From: Spirochaetaceae bacterium
GTDB taxonomy: Bacteria; Spirochaetota; Spirochaetia; Treponematales; Treponemataceae
Reading direction: 5' to 3'
NCBI GenBank assembly: GCA_031285525.1
Contig: JAITWB010000072.1
Coordinates: 1-5,944, forward strand
DNA length: 5,944 nucleotides
Below, piece by piece: positions 1-4,718 of the stretch. The notes beneath the pieces are model-generated. The model had not been told where the DNA came from and searched no databases. It saw only the letters and a list, made by a program, of their open reading frames with translations. A program made the position numbers and the translations under genes. Every line of letters starts with the position of its first letter. Position 1 is the stretch's first letter.

Positions 1-596
1 CTCTGGAAAGCGCAATCAATAACATTACCGCTCAAATCGATTCAAAGAACACCGAAAAAATGCAGAAAGAAGCGGAATTGCAGGAACTGGAAAAGCAAAC
101 TACCAGCATCGTTCCGACACGGGATGGAATCAACCGCTTGCTGGACACATTTGGTTTTACGAATTTCAAACTTGCCCTGGGAAATGAACCTCATACCTAT
201 ACCCTTATCAGGGAAGATGGTACCGATGCGGCGAACACATTAAGCGAAGGCGAAAAGAGTTTGTTAACCTTTCTCTATTTTTATTTTTTGCTCAAAGGCA
301 GTCAGAGTGAAACCGGGATAGACAACGACAAAATCGTGGTGATAGATGATCCGGTTTCAAACCTTGATGAGAATGGACTGTGTATCGTCAGCGCCCTCAT
401 AAAAGAACTCATTCAAGATGTTCGTGAAAACGGAAGTCCCATTAAGCAATTATTCATTCTCACCCATAATCGGTATCTGTACCGGGAAGTGACCTTTAAC
501 GGGAATGCCAATAAGGATCTGTCCTCGGAAGAAACATTTTGGCTTCTTAAAAAGAAGGGAAATTGTTCTTTCGTTGAAAAGCAGACTGATCTATGA
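1..596 (+). CDS. AAA_13-type ATPase, C-terminal fragment (RloC/PrrC-like family)
   Basis: The gene enters from the left edge; its first complete codon is at base 3 and the frame is open from there. The internal ATG at 60 is not needed as a start. The sequence begins with a polar, coiled-coil-like stretch (Gln/Glu/Lys-rich, to about base 110). The C-terminal half of an ABC/SMC-type ATP-binding head follows: signature motif LSEGEK (240-257), Walker B and D-loop KIVVIDDPVSNLD (330-368), and H-loop ILTHN with the switch histidine at 465-467. The Walker A half must lie upstream. This order, and the wording of the D-loop and H-loop, fit Pfam AAA_13, found in RloC/PrrC-like anticodon nucleases and in ATPases of restriction-modification islands. 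The protein stops about 40 residues after the H-loop. From memory, relatives continue well beyond that, so the C-terminus looks truncated. No nuclease motif is visible. Its neighbour is a damaged rhuM gene. The family call is firm; the biological role is not. Confidence 0.8.
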   Translation, partial: LESAINNITAQIDSKNTEKMQKEAELQELEKQTTSIVPTRDGINRLLDTFGFTNFKLALGNEPHTYTLIREDGTDAANTLSEGEKSLLTFLYFYFLLKGSQSETGIDNDKIVVIDDPVSNLDENGLCIVSALIKELIQDVRENGSPIKQLFILTHNRYLYREVTFNGNANKDLSSEETFWLLKKKGNCSFVEKQTDL

Positions 597-659
597 TATC
601 CCGCAATGAATTACAATTCGCCCATTGTTAACAGGCTCATTAAGAGAAGGCGGTGAGAA

Positions 660-1034
660 ATGAATAAACACTCTGAAAACAGCATTGTTCTCTATCAAGA
701 TGAAAATAATATCACACGGGTATCCGTGCGTTTTTCAGATGACGATCTGTGGCTTACTCAGAATCAGATTGCTGAAATCTATGACACCACTCAACAAAAT
801 ATAAGTCAGCATATTGATAGCATATTCAAAGACGGCGAACTCAATGAAATGGCAACCCACAAGGATTTCTTGTTAGTTCAAACTGAGGGCAAGCGGCAGG
901 TAAAACGTAATATTAGCCACTATAACCTTGATGTAATTATCGCCATCCGTGAGATGAAGCAGTTGGAGAGTGACTTTGATCGTGCGGTGAAGGCTATTAC
1001 TAATGCTCAGAAAAACGAATCAACATACCCATGA
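660..1034 (+). CDS. RhuM-family protein, internally deleted remnant
   Basis: The 124-residue product is recognisably RhuM-like. The N-terminal block with VSVRFSDDDLWLTQNQIAEIY (residues about 21-41), the following QQNISQHI helix and the HYNLDVIIAI segment (87-96) match the conserved winged-helix/KilA-N-like start of RhuM proteins. Full-length relatives have about 330 residues and continue after IIA(I/L) with a GYRVNSKR block. Here the sequence jumps to LESDFDRAVKAI, which resembles the extreme C-terminus of the family. About 200 central residues are therefore missing in frame, and the gene is probably a non-functional remnant. A purine-rich ribosome site (AAGGCGGTGAG, 646-656) precedes the ATG. 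The annotated stop lies inside a palindrome; the last four residues (STYP) seem to be encoded by an inserted element. RhuM was named as a Salmonella pathogenicity-island protein and its homologues are common in type I restriction loci. Its molecular function is unknown. Confidence 0.8.
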   Translation: MNKHSENSIVLYQDENNITRVSVRFSDDDLWLTQNQIAEIYDTTQQNISQHIDSIFKDGELNEMATHKDFLLVQTEGKRQVKRNISHYNLDVIIAIREMKQLESDFDRAVKAITNAQKNESTYP

Positions 1035-1054
1035 GCTTGCTCATGGGTATGTTG
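1021..1054. repeat. Perfect 16-bp inverted repeat (hairpin)
   Basis: The arms CAACATACCCATGAGC (1021-1036) and GCTCATGGGTATGTTG (1039-1054) are exact reverse complements separated only by TT. In a real hairpin the inner pairs would open to leave a loop of four or more bases. It contains the TGA that ends the rhuM reading frame (1032-1034). It lies between the converging rhuM remnant and the O-acetyltransferase gene. On the plus strand no T-run follows. On the minus strand a TTTTT run (bases 1011-1015) begins five bases past the stem, so weak termination of leftward transcripts is possible. Confidence 0.9.
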
Positions 1055-1100
1055 TTCTCATAAGGTGGTTAGACTCGGGTATTAAACCCTCGCTACGAAT
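1021..1100. mobile_element. Putative 80-bp MITE-like element (IS200/IS605-like ends), inserted at the rhuM stop codon
   Basis: The stretch opens with a perfect palindrome (1021-1054) and ends with a smaller inverted repeat (GGGT/ACCC, within 1078-1090). The hexamer ACGAAT lies immediately left of the palindrome (1015-1020) and again at the right boundary (1095-1100). Deleting 1021-1100 joins T1020 to A1101-A1102 and creates a TAA stop in the rhuM frame, as expected for an insertion at the original stop codon. Palindromic ends without terminal inverted repeats, and a target motif repeated at the right end, recall IS200/IS605-type nonautonomous elements. However, the palindrome directly abuts the target, which is not the usual spacing. 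No transposase or TnpB is present. A 6-bp target duplication by another mechanism (element 1021-1094) would give the same sequence. The boundaries are seen; the family assignment is inference. Confidence 0.5.
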
Positions 1101-1108
1101 AAAAAGAA

Positions 1109-1708
1109 CTACTCCGGCAGTTTTCTGTTACGAAAGTAATATTCCCGCTCTTCCTCAGGGATTACCCGTAATACCTTACAGGGGTTCCCTGCCGCCAGTA
1201 CTCCCGAGGGAATATCCTTCGTTACGACGCTTCCCGCACCGATAACGCTGTTCGACCCGATGGTAACGCCGGGAAGAATAATAGCCCCGGCACCGATCCA
1301 TACATTGTCGCCGATGGTGACGGATATGCCGTATTCGATGCCTGCAATTCGGGGTTCAAAATGGAGGGGGTGTCCCGCTGTATATATGCCCACATTCGGG
1401 GCGAGCATGACATTATTCCCGATGGTAACGGGAGCGCTGTCGAGGATGATACAGTTGTAGTTTGCGTAGAAATTTTCGCCTATGGAAATCGTATACCCGT
1501 AATCGCATCGGAAGGGCTGCTCTATCCAAAAGGAGTTTCCTGTTTTTCCAAAGAGTTTTCGCAGTATTTCGAATCCCTGTACCATCTCTTCGGGGGGAAG
1601 GTTGTTATACCGATACAGCGCCTTTTTTGCTTCCAGCCGCTCCCTCACCAGTTCCTCTTCCATGGAGTTATAGGGCTGCTCGGCTATCATCTTCTCTTTT
1701 TCTGTCAT
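1109..1708 (-). CDS. maa: Sugar O-acetyltransferase (maltose/galactoside acetyltransferase family)
   Basis: This 199-residue protein belongs to the LacA/Maa/NodL group of cytoplasmic acetyl-CoA-dependent enzymes that acetylate a hydroxyl group of sugars. Residues about 5-60 form the helical N-terminal maltose-acetyltransferase domain (PYNSMEEELVRER onward). From about 70 the hexapeptide repeats of a left-handed beta-helix follow (ISIGEN, VTIGNN, VTIGDNVWIGAGA, VTIGSNSVIGAGS). Expected active-site residues are present: Asn85 in FYANYNC and the catalytic His113 in TAGHPLH. The AAGNP segment (172-176) is typical of the acetyl-CoA-binding C-terminus. The length is close to E. coli LacA and Maa. 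The start is supported by AAGGAGAG (complement of 1716-1723), seven bases from the ATG. It lies 41 bp downstream of the CDF-like gene on the same strand and is probably cotranscribed. The exact sugar cannot be read from the sequence; maltose versus galactoside specificity is uncertain. Confidence 0.92.
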   Translation of the reverse strand: MTEKEKMIAEQPYNSMEEELVRERLEAKKALYRYNNLPPEEMVQGFEILRKLFGKTGNSFWIEQPFRCDYGYTISIGENFYANYNCIILDSAPVTIGNNVMLAPNVGIYTAGHPLHFEPRIAGIEYGISVTIGDNVWIGAGAIILPGVTIGSNSVIGAGSVVTKDIPSGVLAAGNPCKVLRVIPEEEREYYFRNRKLPE

Positions 1709-1749
1709 AGATAGTCTCTCCTTACGTTGACTGGTACATAAAAAATCGT

Positions 1750-2325
1750 TTATTTCGATAGCTTAAAAATCGCAACAGCCCCTCGAAGAACAATCGAAAA
1801 TACAATTGCGCCAATTACAAGGTCAGGGATTTTGTTTTGGAAAACTGCGACTAAAACAGCGGCGGCAATTACGCCAATGTTGACAATAACATCATTCGAC
1901 GTAAATATTTGTGTTGCCTTGATATGGACTTCCTGTGTTTTAGACTTACTGAGGAAATACAGCGAAGCGCTATTGCCTGCGAGTGCGACACAGGACAAGG
2001 CAATCATTACAATGAAATTCGGCGCAGGTTCATCTCCGATAAAGCGGCGCAGGATTTCAACGAATCCCCATAAAGCAAGTGCAAGTTGAAGCACACCGCT
2101 TGAGCGGGCAATTCGTTTCTTTACAATCACCGTACCTGTAATGGCGTAAATACTAAGCGCATATACCAATGCGTCAGCCAGTTCATCCAGCGAATCTGCC
2201 ACAAGTCCCATTGAGTGAGTAATTAAACCTGCTGTCATTTCAACGGCGAATACACAGAAATTGATACTCAATACTGTCCACAACAGCTTTTTATCTGCGG
2301 CGTTATTCTCTATCGTTTCATCCAT
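1750..2325 (-). CDS. Short cation diffusion facilitator (CDF)-like transporter, transmembrane domain only
   Basis: The 191-residue protein has about six hydrophobic helices (roughly residues 14-36, 40-62, 76-94, 104-126, 143-162 and 166-186) and resembles the membrane domain of CDF metal/proton antiporters. Helix 2 contains ADSLDELAD, in which Asp47 and Asp51 align with the (H/D)xxxD metal site. Helix 5 contains FTSNDVIVN, in which Asp145 is kept but the usual histidine four residues earlier is Phe141. A typical CDF has about 300 residues with a cytoplasmic metal-binding domain; here the protein ends just after helix 6. Similar short cation-transporter proteins with a (S/R)ND motif in helix 5 exist, so this is probably a subfamily and not a truncation. 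AAGGAG lies 12-13 bases before the ATG, slightly far. It is probably the first gene of a leftward operon with the O-acetyltransferase. The transported ion is unknown. Confidence 0.8.
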   Translation of the reverse strand: MDETIENNAADKKLLWTVLSINFCVFAVEMTAGLITHSMGLVADSLDELADALVYALSIYAITGTVIVKKRIARSSGVLQLALALWGFVEILRRFIGDEPAPNFIVMIALSCVALAGNSASLYFLSKSKTQEVHIKATQIFTSNDVIVNIGVIAAAVLVAVFQNKIPDLVIGAIVFSIVLRGAVAIFKLSK

Positions 2326-2346
2326 AAAAAATACAGGCTCCTTGCA

Positions 2347-2377
2347 TTGACAATGAGATATACAATTTCTGTATTAT
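2347..2377 (+). promoter_or_regulatory. Putative sigma70 promoter for the DUF3788 operon
   Basis: A consensus TTGACA (2347-2352) is followed after 19 bases by TATTAT (2372-2377; 5 of 6 bases match TATAAT). The spacer is two bases longer than the optimum. Transcription would start near 2385, leaving a leader of about 48 bases that contains the GGAGG site (2422-2426) for the ATG at 2433. The -10 hexamer overlaps that of the minus-strand promoter. Confidence 0.45.
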
Positions 2378-2400
2378 AGTAGATAATAAGCCGTTGTAAT
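2373..2400 (-). promoter_or_regulatory. Putative sigma70 promoter for the CDF-like gene
   Basis: Read on the minus strand, a perfect TATAAT (complement of 2373-2378) is preceded, after 16 bases, by ATTACA (complement of 2395-2400; 4 of 6 bases match TTGACA). Transcription would start near 2366, about 40 bases before the CDF start codon. It overlaps the -10 of the oppositely directed promoter. Confidence 0.45.
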
Positions 2401-2432
2401 AGCGGTACGGGAATGTTCTCTGGAGGTGTACT

Positions 2433-2855
2433 ATGGCTGAACAGTTACTCAAAGATGTGGATCTCTTTCCCGATGACGGGGTACTTGAAAATGCTCTTGG
2501 CGGTGTTTTTCCGGTATATGAGGAATTCATGAAAACTATCACCGGCGAGGAGCACTCCCTCCTTCCCGAATGGCGATATTACAACGATGGCAAGGCGTGG
2601 CTCTGTAAGATTCAGTATAAGAAGAAAACAGTTGTGTGGCTTTCCGTTTGGGAAGGGCATTTCCGGCTCAGCTTCTTTTTTACCGAAAAAAATGGGCAGG
2701 ATATCGCAGAACTGGACATCGACGATGGACTTAAAAGGGCGTTTTTTCAATCCAAGACTGTAGGAAAGCTCAAGCCCCTGATACTCGAAATAAGCCGCAT
2801 GGAGCAGCTCTCTGATGCGCTGACTATAACGGCTTTCAAGAAAAAACTGAAATAA
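2433..2855 (+). CDS. DUF3788 family protein
   Basis: This 140-residue soluble protein has no signal peptide or membrane segment. It matches the pattern I associate with DUF3788: LLPEWRYYNDGKAWLCKIQYKKKTVVWLSVWEGHFRLSFFFTE (residues 43-85), a tryptophan-rich alpha/beta core with Trp47, Trp56, Trp69 and Trp73. A basic C-terminal helix ending FKKKLK follows. The fold resembles other small YdhG/DUF1801-like proteins, but no catalytic residues can be assigned. The length is normal for the family, so the gene looks intact. The start is fixed by GGAGGTG (2422-2428), six bases before the ATG. It lies 10 bp upstream of the small membrane-protein gene and is probably cotranscribed with it. Function is unknown; only the family assignment is claimed. 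Confidence 0.75.
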   Translation: MAEQLLKDVDLFPDDGVLENALGGVFPVYEEFMKTITGEEHSLLPEWRYYNDGKAWLCKIQYKKKTVVWLSVWEGHFRLSFFFTEKNGQDIAELDIDDGLKRAFFQSKTVGKLKPLILEISRMEQLSDALTITAFKKKLK

Positions 2856-2865
2856 AGGAACTACC

Positions 2866-3192
2866 ATGATCGGATCTATACTGTTTTTTAGCATTGGAAT
2901 TGCATGTATCCTCTTGGGAGTAATTCTTGCTCTTAAGGGAACAACTATCCAGCTTCCCGGCACTGGTACTCTGGCAAAGGATGAGAGCGGACCCTACAAC
3001 CTTGAAGCTGTGGGACGCCTTGTCCGGCAGGGTGTGTTGGTTCTGGGAATGCTGCTTGCACTGCTGGGGGCGCTGTTGTTTGTTTTTCCTCAATATGGTC
3101 TTGTATCGGGGGTAGTTATTTTTACGGTCATGCTTATAGGGCTTTTTGTGCTTGTGGGGCTGATGGGGAAAAAGAGTAATGAGAAGGGATAA
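2866..3192 (+). CDS. Small three-helix membrane protein, DUF3784-like
   Basis: The product is 108 residues and almost entirely hydrophobic. Helix 1 covers about 2-23, an exposed segment 24-53 carries TLAKDESGPYNLEAVGRLV, helix 2 covers about 55-75 and helix 3 about 79-100. A short basic tail (KKSNEKG) should be cytoplasmic. The layout, with a charged loop holding a (S/A)KxExxxY pattern after the first helix, is that of DUF3784 proteins. Similarity is mainly topological, so this label is tentative. AAGGA (2856-2860) precedes the ATG. The gene follows the DUF3788 gene by 10 bp and probably shares its promoter. No transport or enzymatic motif is visible and the function is unknown. Confidence 0.65.
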   Translation: MIGSILFFSIGIACILLGVILALKGTTIQLPGTGTLAKDESGPYNLEAVGRLVRQGVLVLGMLLALLGALLFVFPQYGLVSGVVIFTVMLIGLFVLVGLMGKKSNEKG

Positions 3193-3266
3193 ATGGGAAA
3201 AGGAAGATAGGTGGCGAATTGTATGCTTTTTTTGTAAAAAACTGATATTTCTGAAAAAAGACTGTA

Positions 3267-3275
3267 TGGTATAAG
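3267..3275 (+). promoter_or_regulatory. Putative extended -10 promoter for the FHA-phosphatase-kinase cassette
   Basis: TGGTATAAG contains the TG-N extension directly before TATAAG (3270-3275). The region around -35 (about 3247-3253, TTTCTG-like) is a poor match, as is usual for extended -10 promoters. It lies in the 150-bp gap between the DUF3784-like gene and the FHA gene and would give a leader of about 60 bases. No convincing GC-rich terminator for the preceding gene is visible, so readthrough from upstream remains possible. Confidence 0.35.
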
Positions 3276-3342
3276 TGAGTTGTGCAGAGTAGATTGTATT
3301 TTCTCATTGCAAATTGACCTAAAAGGAGATATAGTAAAGGGT

Positions 3343-3687
3343 ATGCAGGATACTACTATTATAAGTACCAGCGCTGTCGGGCAGCGGCTTGATGCGATTA
3401 TAACGAATGAACGGGTTTCATACCTTATGTTCAATAACAACAAGATCCAGATTGTGAGTAAGATCACCATCGGGCGGGCTTCTGATAACAACGTAGTCAT
3501 AGACAGCAAGCTTGCCAGCAGGTATCACGCCTTTATCCAAAAGATCAAAGATGATTATTTTGTGAAAGATCTGGAGAGTACCAACGGAACCCTGCTCAAT
3601 GGGCAGAAGATTCCAGGGGATAAGTACGTCAAGCTGAATCCGAACGATACGATTACTATCGGAAAGATAAACCTGGTTATCGCTTAA
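3343..3687 (+). CDS. FHA-domain protein (phosphothreonine reader)
   Basis: The 114-residue protein is essentially one forkhead-associated domain with a short N-terminal tail. The FHA signature is complete: Gly44-Arg45 in ITIGRASDNN, Ser59-Arg60 and His62 in ASRYHAF, Asn81-Gly82-Thr83 in ESTNGTLLNG, then a C-terminal strand ending at the stop. FHA domains bind phosphothreonine peptides. The tail MQDTTIISTS carries Thr4-Thr5, recalling the ETT motif by which actinobacterial GarA/OdhI FHA proteins are switched by kinases; that parallel is inference. I chose the ATG at 3343. An upstream TTG at 3280 lacks a ribosome site and would add a non-FHA-like leader. The nearest Shine-Dalgarno-like sequences are AAAGGAG (3322-3328, rather far) and AAAGG (3336-3340, rather near), so initiation is not ideal. 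It is followed, in the same frame after one TAA and 30 further bases, by the phosphatase gene. Confidence 0.85.
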   Translation: MQDTTIISTSAVGQRLDAIITNERVSYLMFNNNKIQIVSKITIGRASDNNVVIDSKLASRYHAFIQKIKDDYFVKDLESTNGTLLNGQKIPGDKYVKLNPNDTITIGKINLVIA

Positions 3688-3717
3688 TCGGCGTTTGCCC
3701 CTAAAACGGAACATCTA

Positions 3718-4716
3718 TTGAACCCGCTTCTGAACGATCTGAGAACCATATCCTCTCGCCGGGAGATTCCTCAAGGGGAGTCATATCTCGACCTTGTTAC
3801 AGAGGCGGCGGATATAATGCGCCATGAACCGCTCAAGCTCCGTCCGTTGGATCGAAAGGGGCTTTCCGGGGGCTTGCTCCTCTTTACCGAGGGAATACCT
3901 ACCGTTATCGTTCCTGACCTCCACGGGCGCAGGGAGTTCTTCCTTGCAATTCTGGAATACCCGCTATGTCCCGGGAAAATTCTCCTCGATGCCCTCGCAG
4001 ACGGGACAGCACGGCTCCTCTGTCTGGGGGACGCCTTTCATGGGGAAGGCCGGGCTCAGGAGCGTTGGGAGCAGTCTTATACTGAATTTCTTAATGGAAA
4101 CCCGGTAAGTCCTCCGATGATGGAAGAAATGGCTGAAAACTTTGCCCTCATGGAAATGATCCTGCGGTGTAAATGCGCTTTCCCGCAATATGTCCATTTT
4201 CTCAAGGGTAACCATGAGAATATTCTGAACGAAGAAGGGGACGGTAATCATCCCTTTCGCAAGTATGCCGAAGAGGGGATAATGGTTCGGGATTTCGTCG
4301 TCCGCCAATATGGACAGCGGTTCCTCAAAACCTATGCCCGTCTGGAAAAAAGTTTTCCCTTCTGCGCCGTAGGGGAGCGGTTTATCGCCTCCCACGCAGA
4401 GCCTGCCCGTTTTTACTCAAAAATTGAGCTTGTCAATACACGGCTCCTTCCTCAGGTAGCGCTGGGTCTCACTTGGACGGACAACGGAGCCGCAGCCGCA
4501 GGCAGTGTGGCAGAAATGCTTGCCGAGTACCTTCCCTCGGTGCCGGATGCCCAGTACTTTGGCGGACATCGCCCGGTAACGGGCGCCTTTTCACTGCGGG
4601 CGGAGAATATGTTCGTGCAGATTCATAACCCCCGCAGTCAAGCCGTGGCGGTTGTCCCGGCGGATCGGAGATTCGATCCGGAAACAGACATTAAACCTAT
4701 AGAATCAGGAGCGTAG
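3718..4716 (+). CDS. PPP-type metallophosphatase (probable Ser/Thr protein phosphatase)
   Basis: The 332-residue cytoplasmic protein shows the calcineurin-like phosphoesterase motifs in PPP order. These are PDLHGR (Asp67, His69), LGDAFHG (Asp105), KGNHEN (Asn165, His166, Glu167), ASHAEP (His226) and GGHRP (His284). All six residues expected to hold the two metal ions (Asp67, His69, Asp105, Asn165, His226, His284) and the general-acid His166 are present. Motif II departs from the canonical GDxxDRG: the Asp-Arg pair is replaced by His108-Gly. Placement between an FHA protein and a Ser/Thr kinase suggests it dephosphorylates the proteins marked by that kinase; a nucleotide or other phosphoester substrate is not excluded. 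The start is a TTG with a weak CGGA site (3707-3710). The next in-frame ATG (3817) would remove 33 residues. It lies 2 bp before the kinase ATG, so the two are surely cotranscribed. Confidence 0.82.
   Translation: MNPLLNDLRTISSRREIPQGESYLDLVTEAADIMRHEPLKLRPLDRKGLSGGLLLFTEGIPTVIVPDLHGRREFFLAILEYPLCPGKILLDALADGTARLLCLGDAFHGEGRAQERWEQSYTEFLNGNPVSPPMMEEMAENFALMEMILRCKCAFPQYVHFLKGNHENILNEEGDGNHPFRKYAEEGIMVRDFVVRQYGQRFLKTYARLEKSFPFCAVGERFIASHAEPARFYSKIELVNTRLLPQVALGLTWTDNGAAAAGSVAEMLAEYLPSVPDAQYFGGHRPVTGAFSLRAENMFVQIHNPRSQAVAVVPADRRFDPETDIKPIESGA
4707..4711 (+). promoter_or_regulatory. Ribosome-binding site of the kinase gene
   Basis: AGGAG lies inside the last codons of the phosphatase gene, seven bases before the kinase ATG at 4719. 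It fixes the kinase start and indicates tight translational coupling of the two genes. Confidence 0.75.
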
Positions 4717-4718
4717 GC

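Noticed and set aside
1021..1054. Palindrome as a CRISPR repeat
   Set aside because: There is a single copy with no regularly spaced repeats and no cas genes.
1021..1054. Palindrome as a plain rho-independent terminator
   Set aside because: The stem is only moderately GC-rich, the loop is nearly absent and no T-run follows on the plus strand. On the minus strand TTTTT starts five bases after the stem, so weak termination is possible, but the flanking ACGAAT repeats and the restored stop codon favour an inserted element.
1003..1245. 80-residue plus-strand open frame crossing the hairpin
   Set aside because: It begins inside the rhuM remnant, reads through the palindrome and continues antisense to the O-acetyltransferase gene. 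It has no family resemblance and no ribosome site.
1361..1714. 117-residue plus-strand open frame
   Set aside because: It is fully antisense to the well-supported O-acetyltransferase gene and has low-quality composition with no recognisable motif.
2445..2963. 172-residue minus-strand open frame
   Set aside because: It is antisense to the DUF3788 gene, which has a good ribosome site and a recognised family. The minus-strand product resembles nothing and has no start signal.
3280..3342. Upstream TTG start (3280) for the FHA protein
   Set aside because: It has no Shine-Dalgarno sequence, overlaps the first transcribed bases of the putative promoter, and adds 21 residues that resemble no FHA protein.
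3090..3509. 139-residue minus-strand open frame
   Set aside because: It overlaps the FHA gene and the 3' end of the membrane-protein gene on the opposite strand. Its hydrophobic stretches arise from AT-rich antisense sequence.
3685..3687. TAA recoding or programmed readthrough as the main mode of making the phosphatase
   Set aside because: There is no recoding signal, and the separate TTG start is adequate. Kept only as a minor possibility in the findings.
3964..4395. 143-residue minus-strand open frame
   Set aside because: It lies antisense to the phosphatase motif region and is a shadow of that gene.
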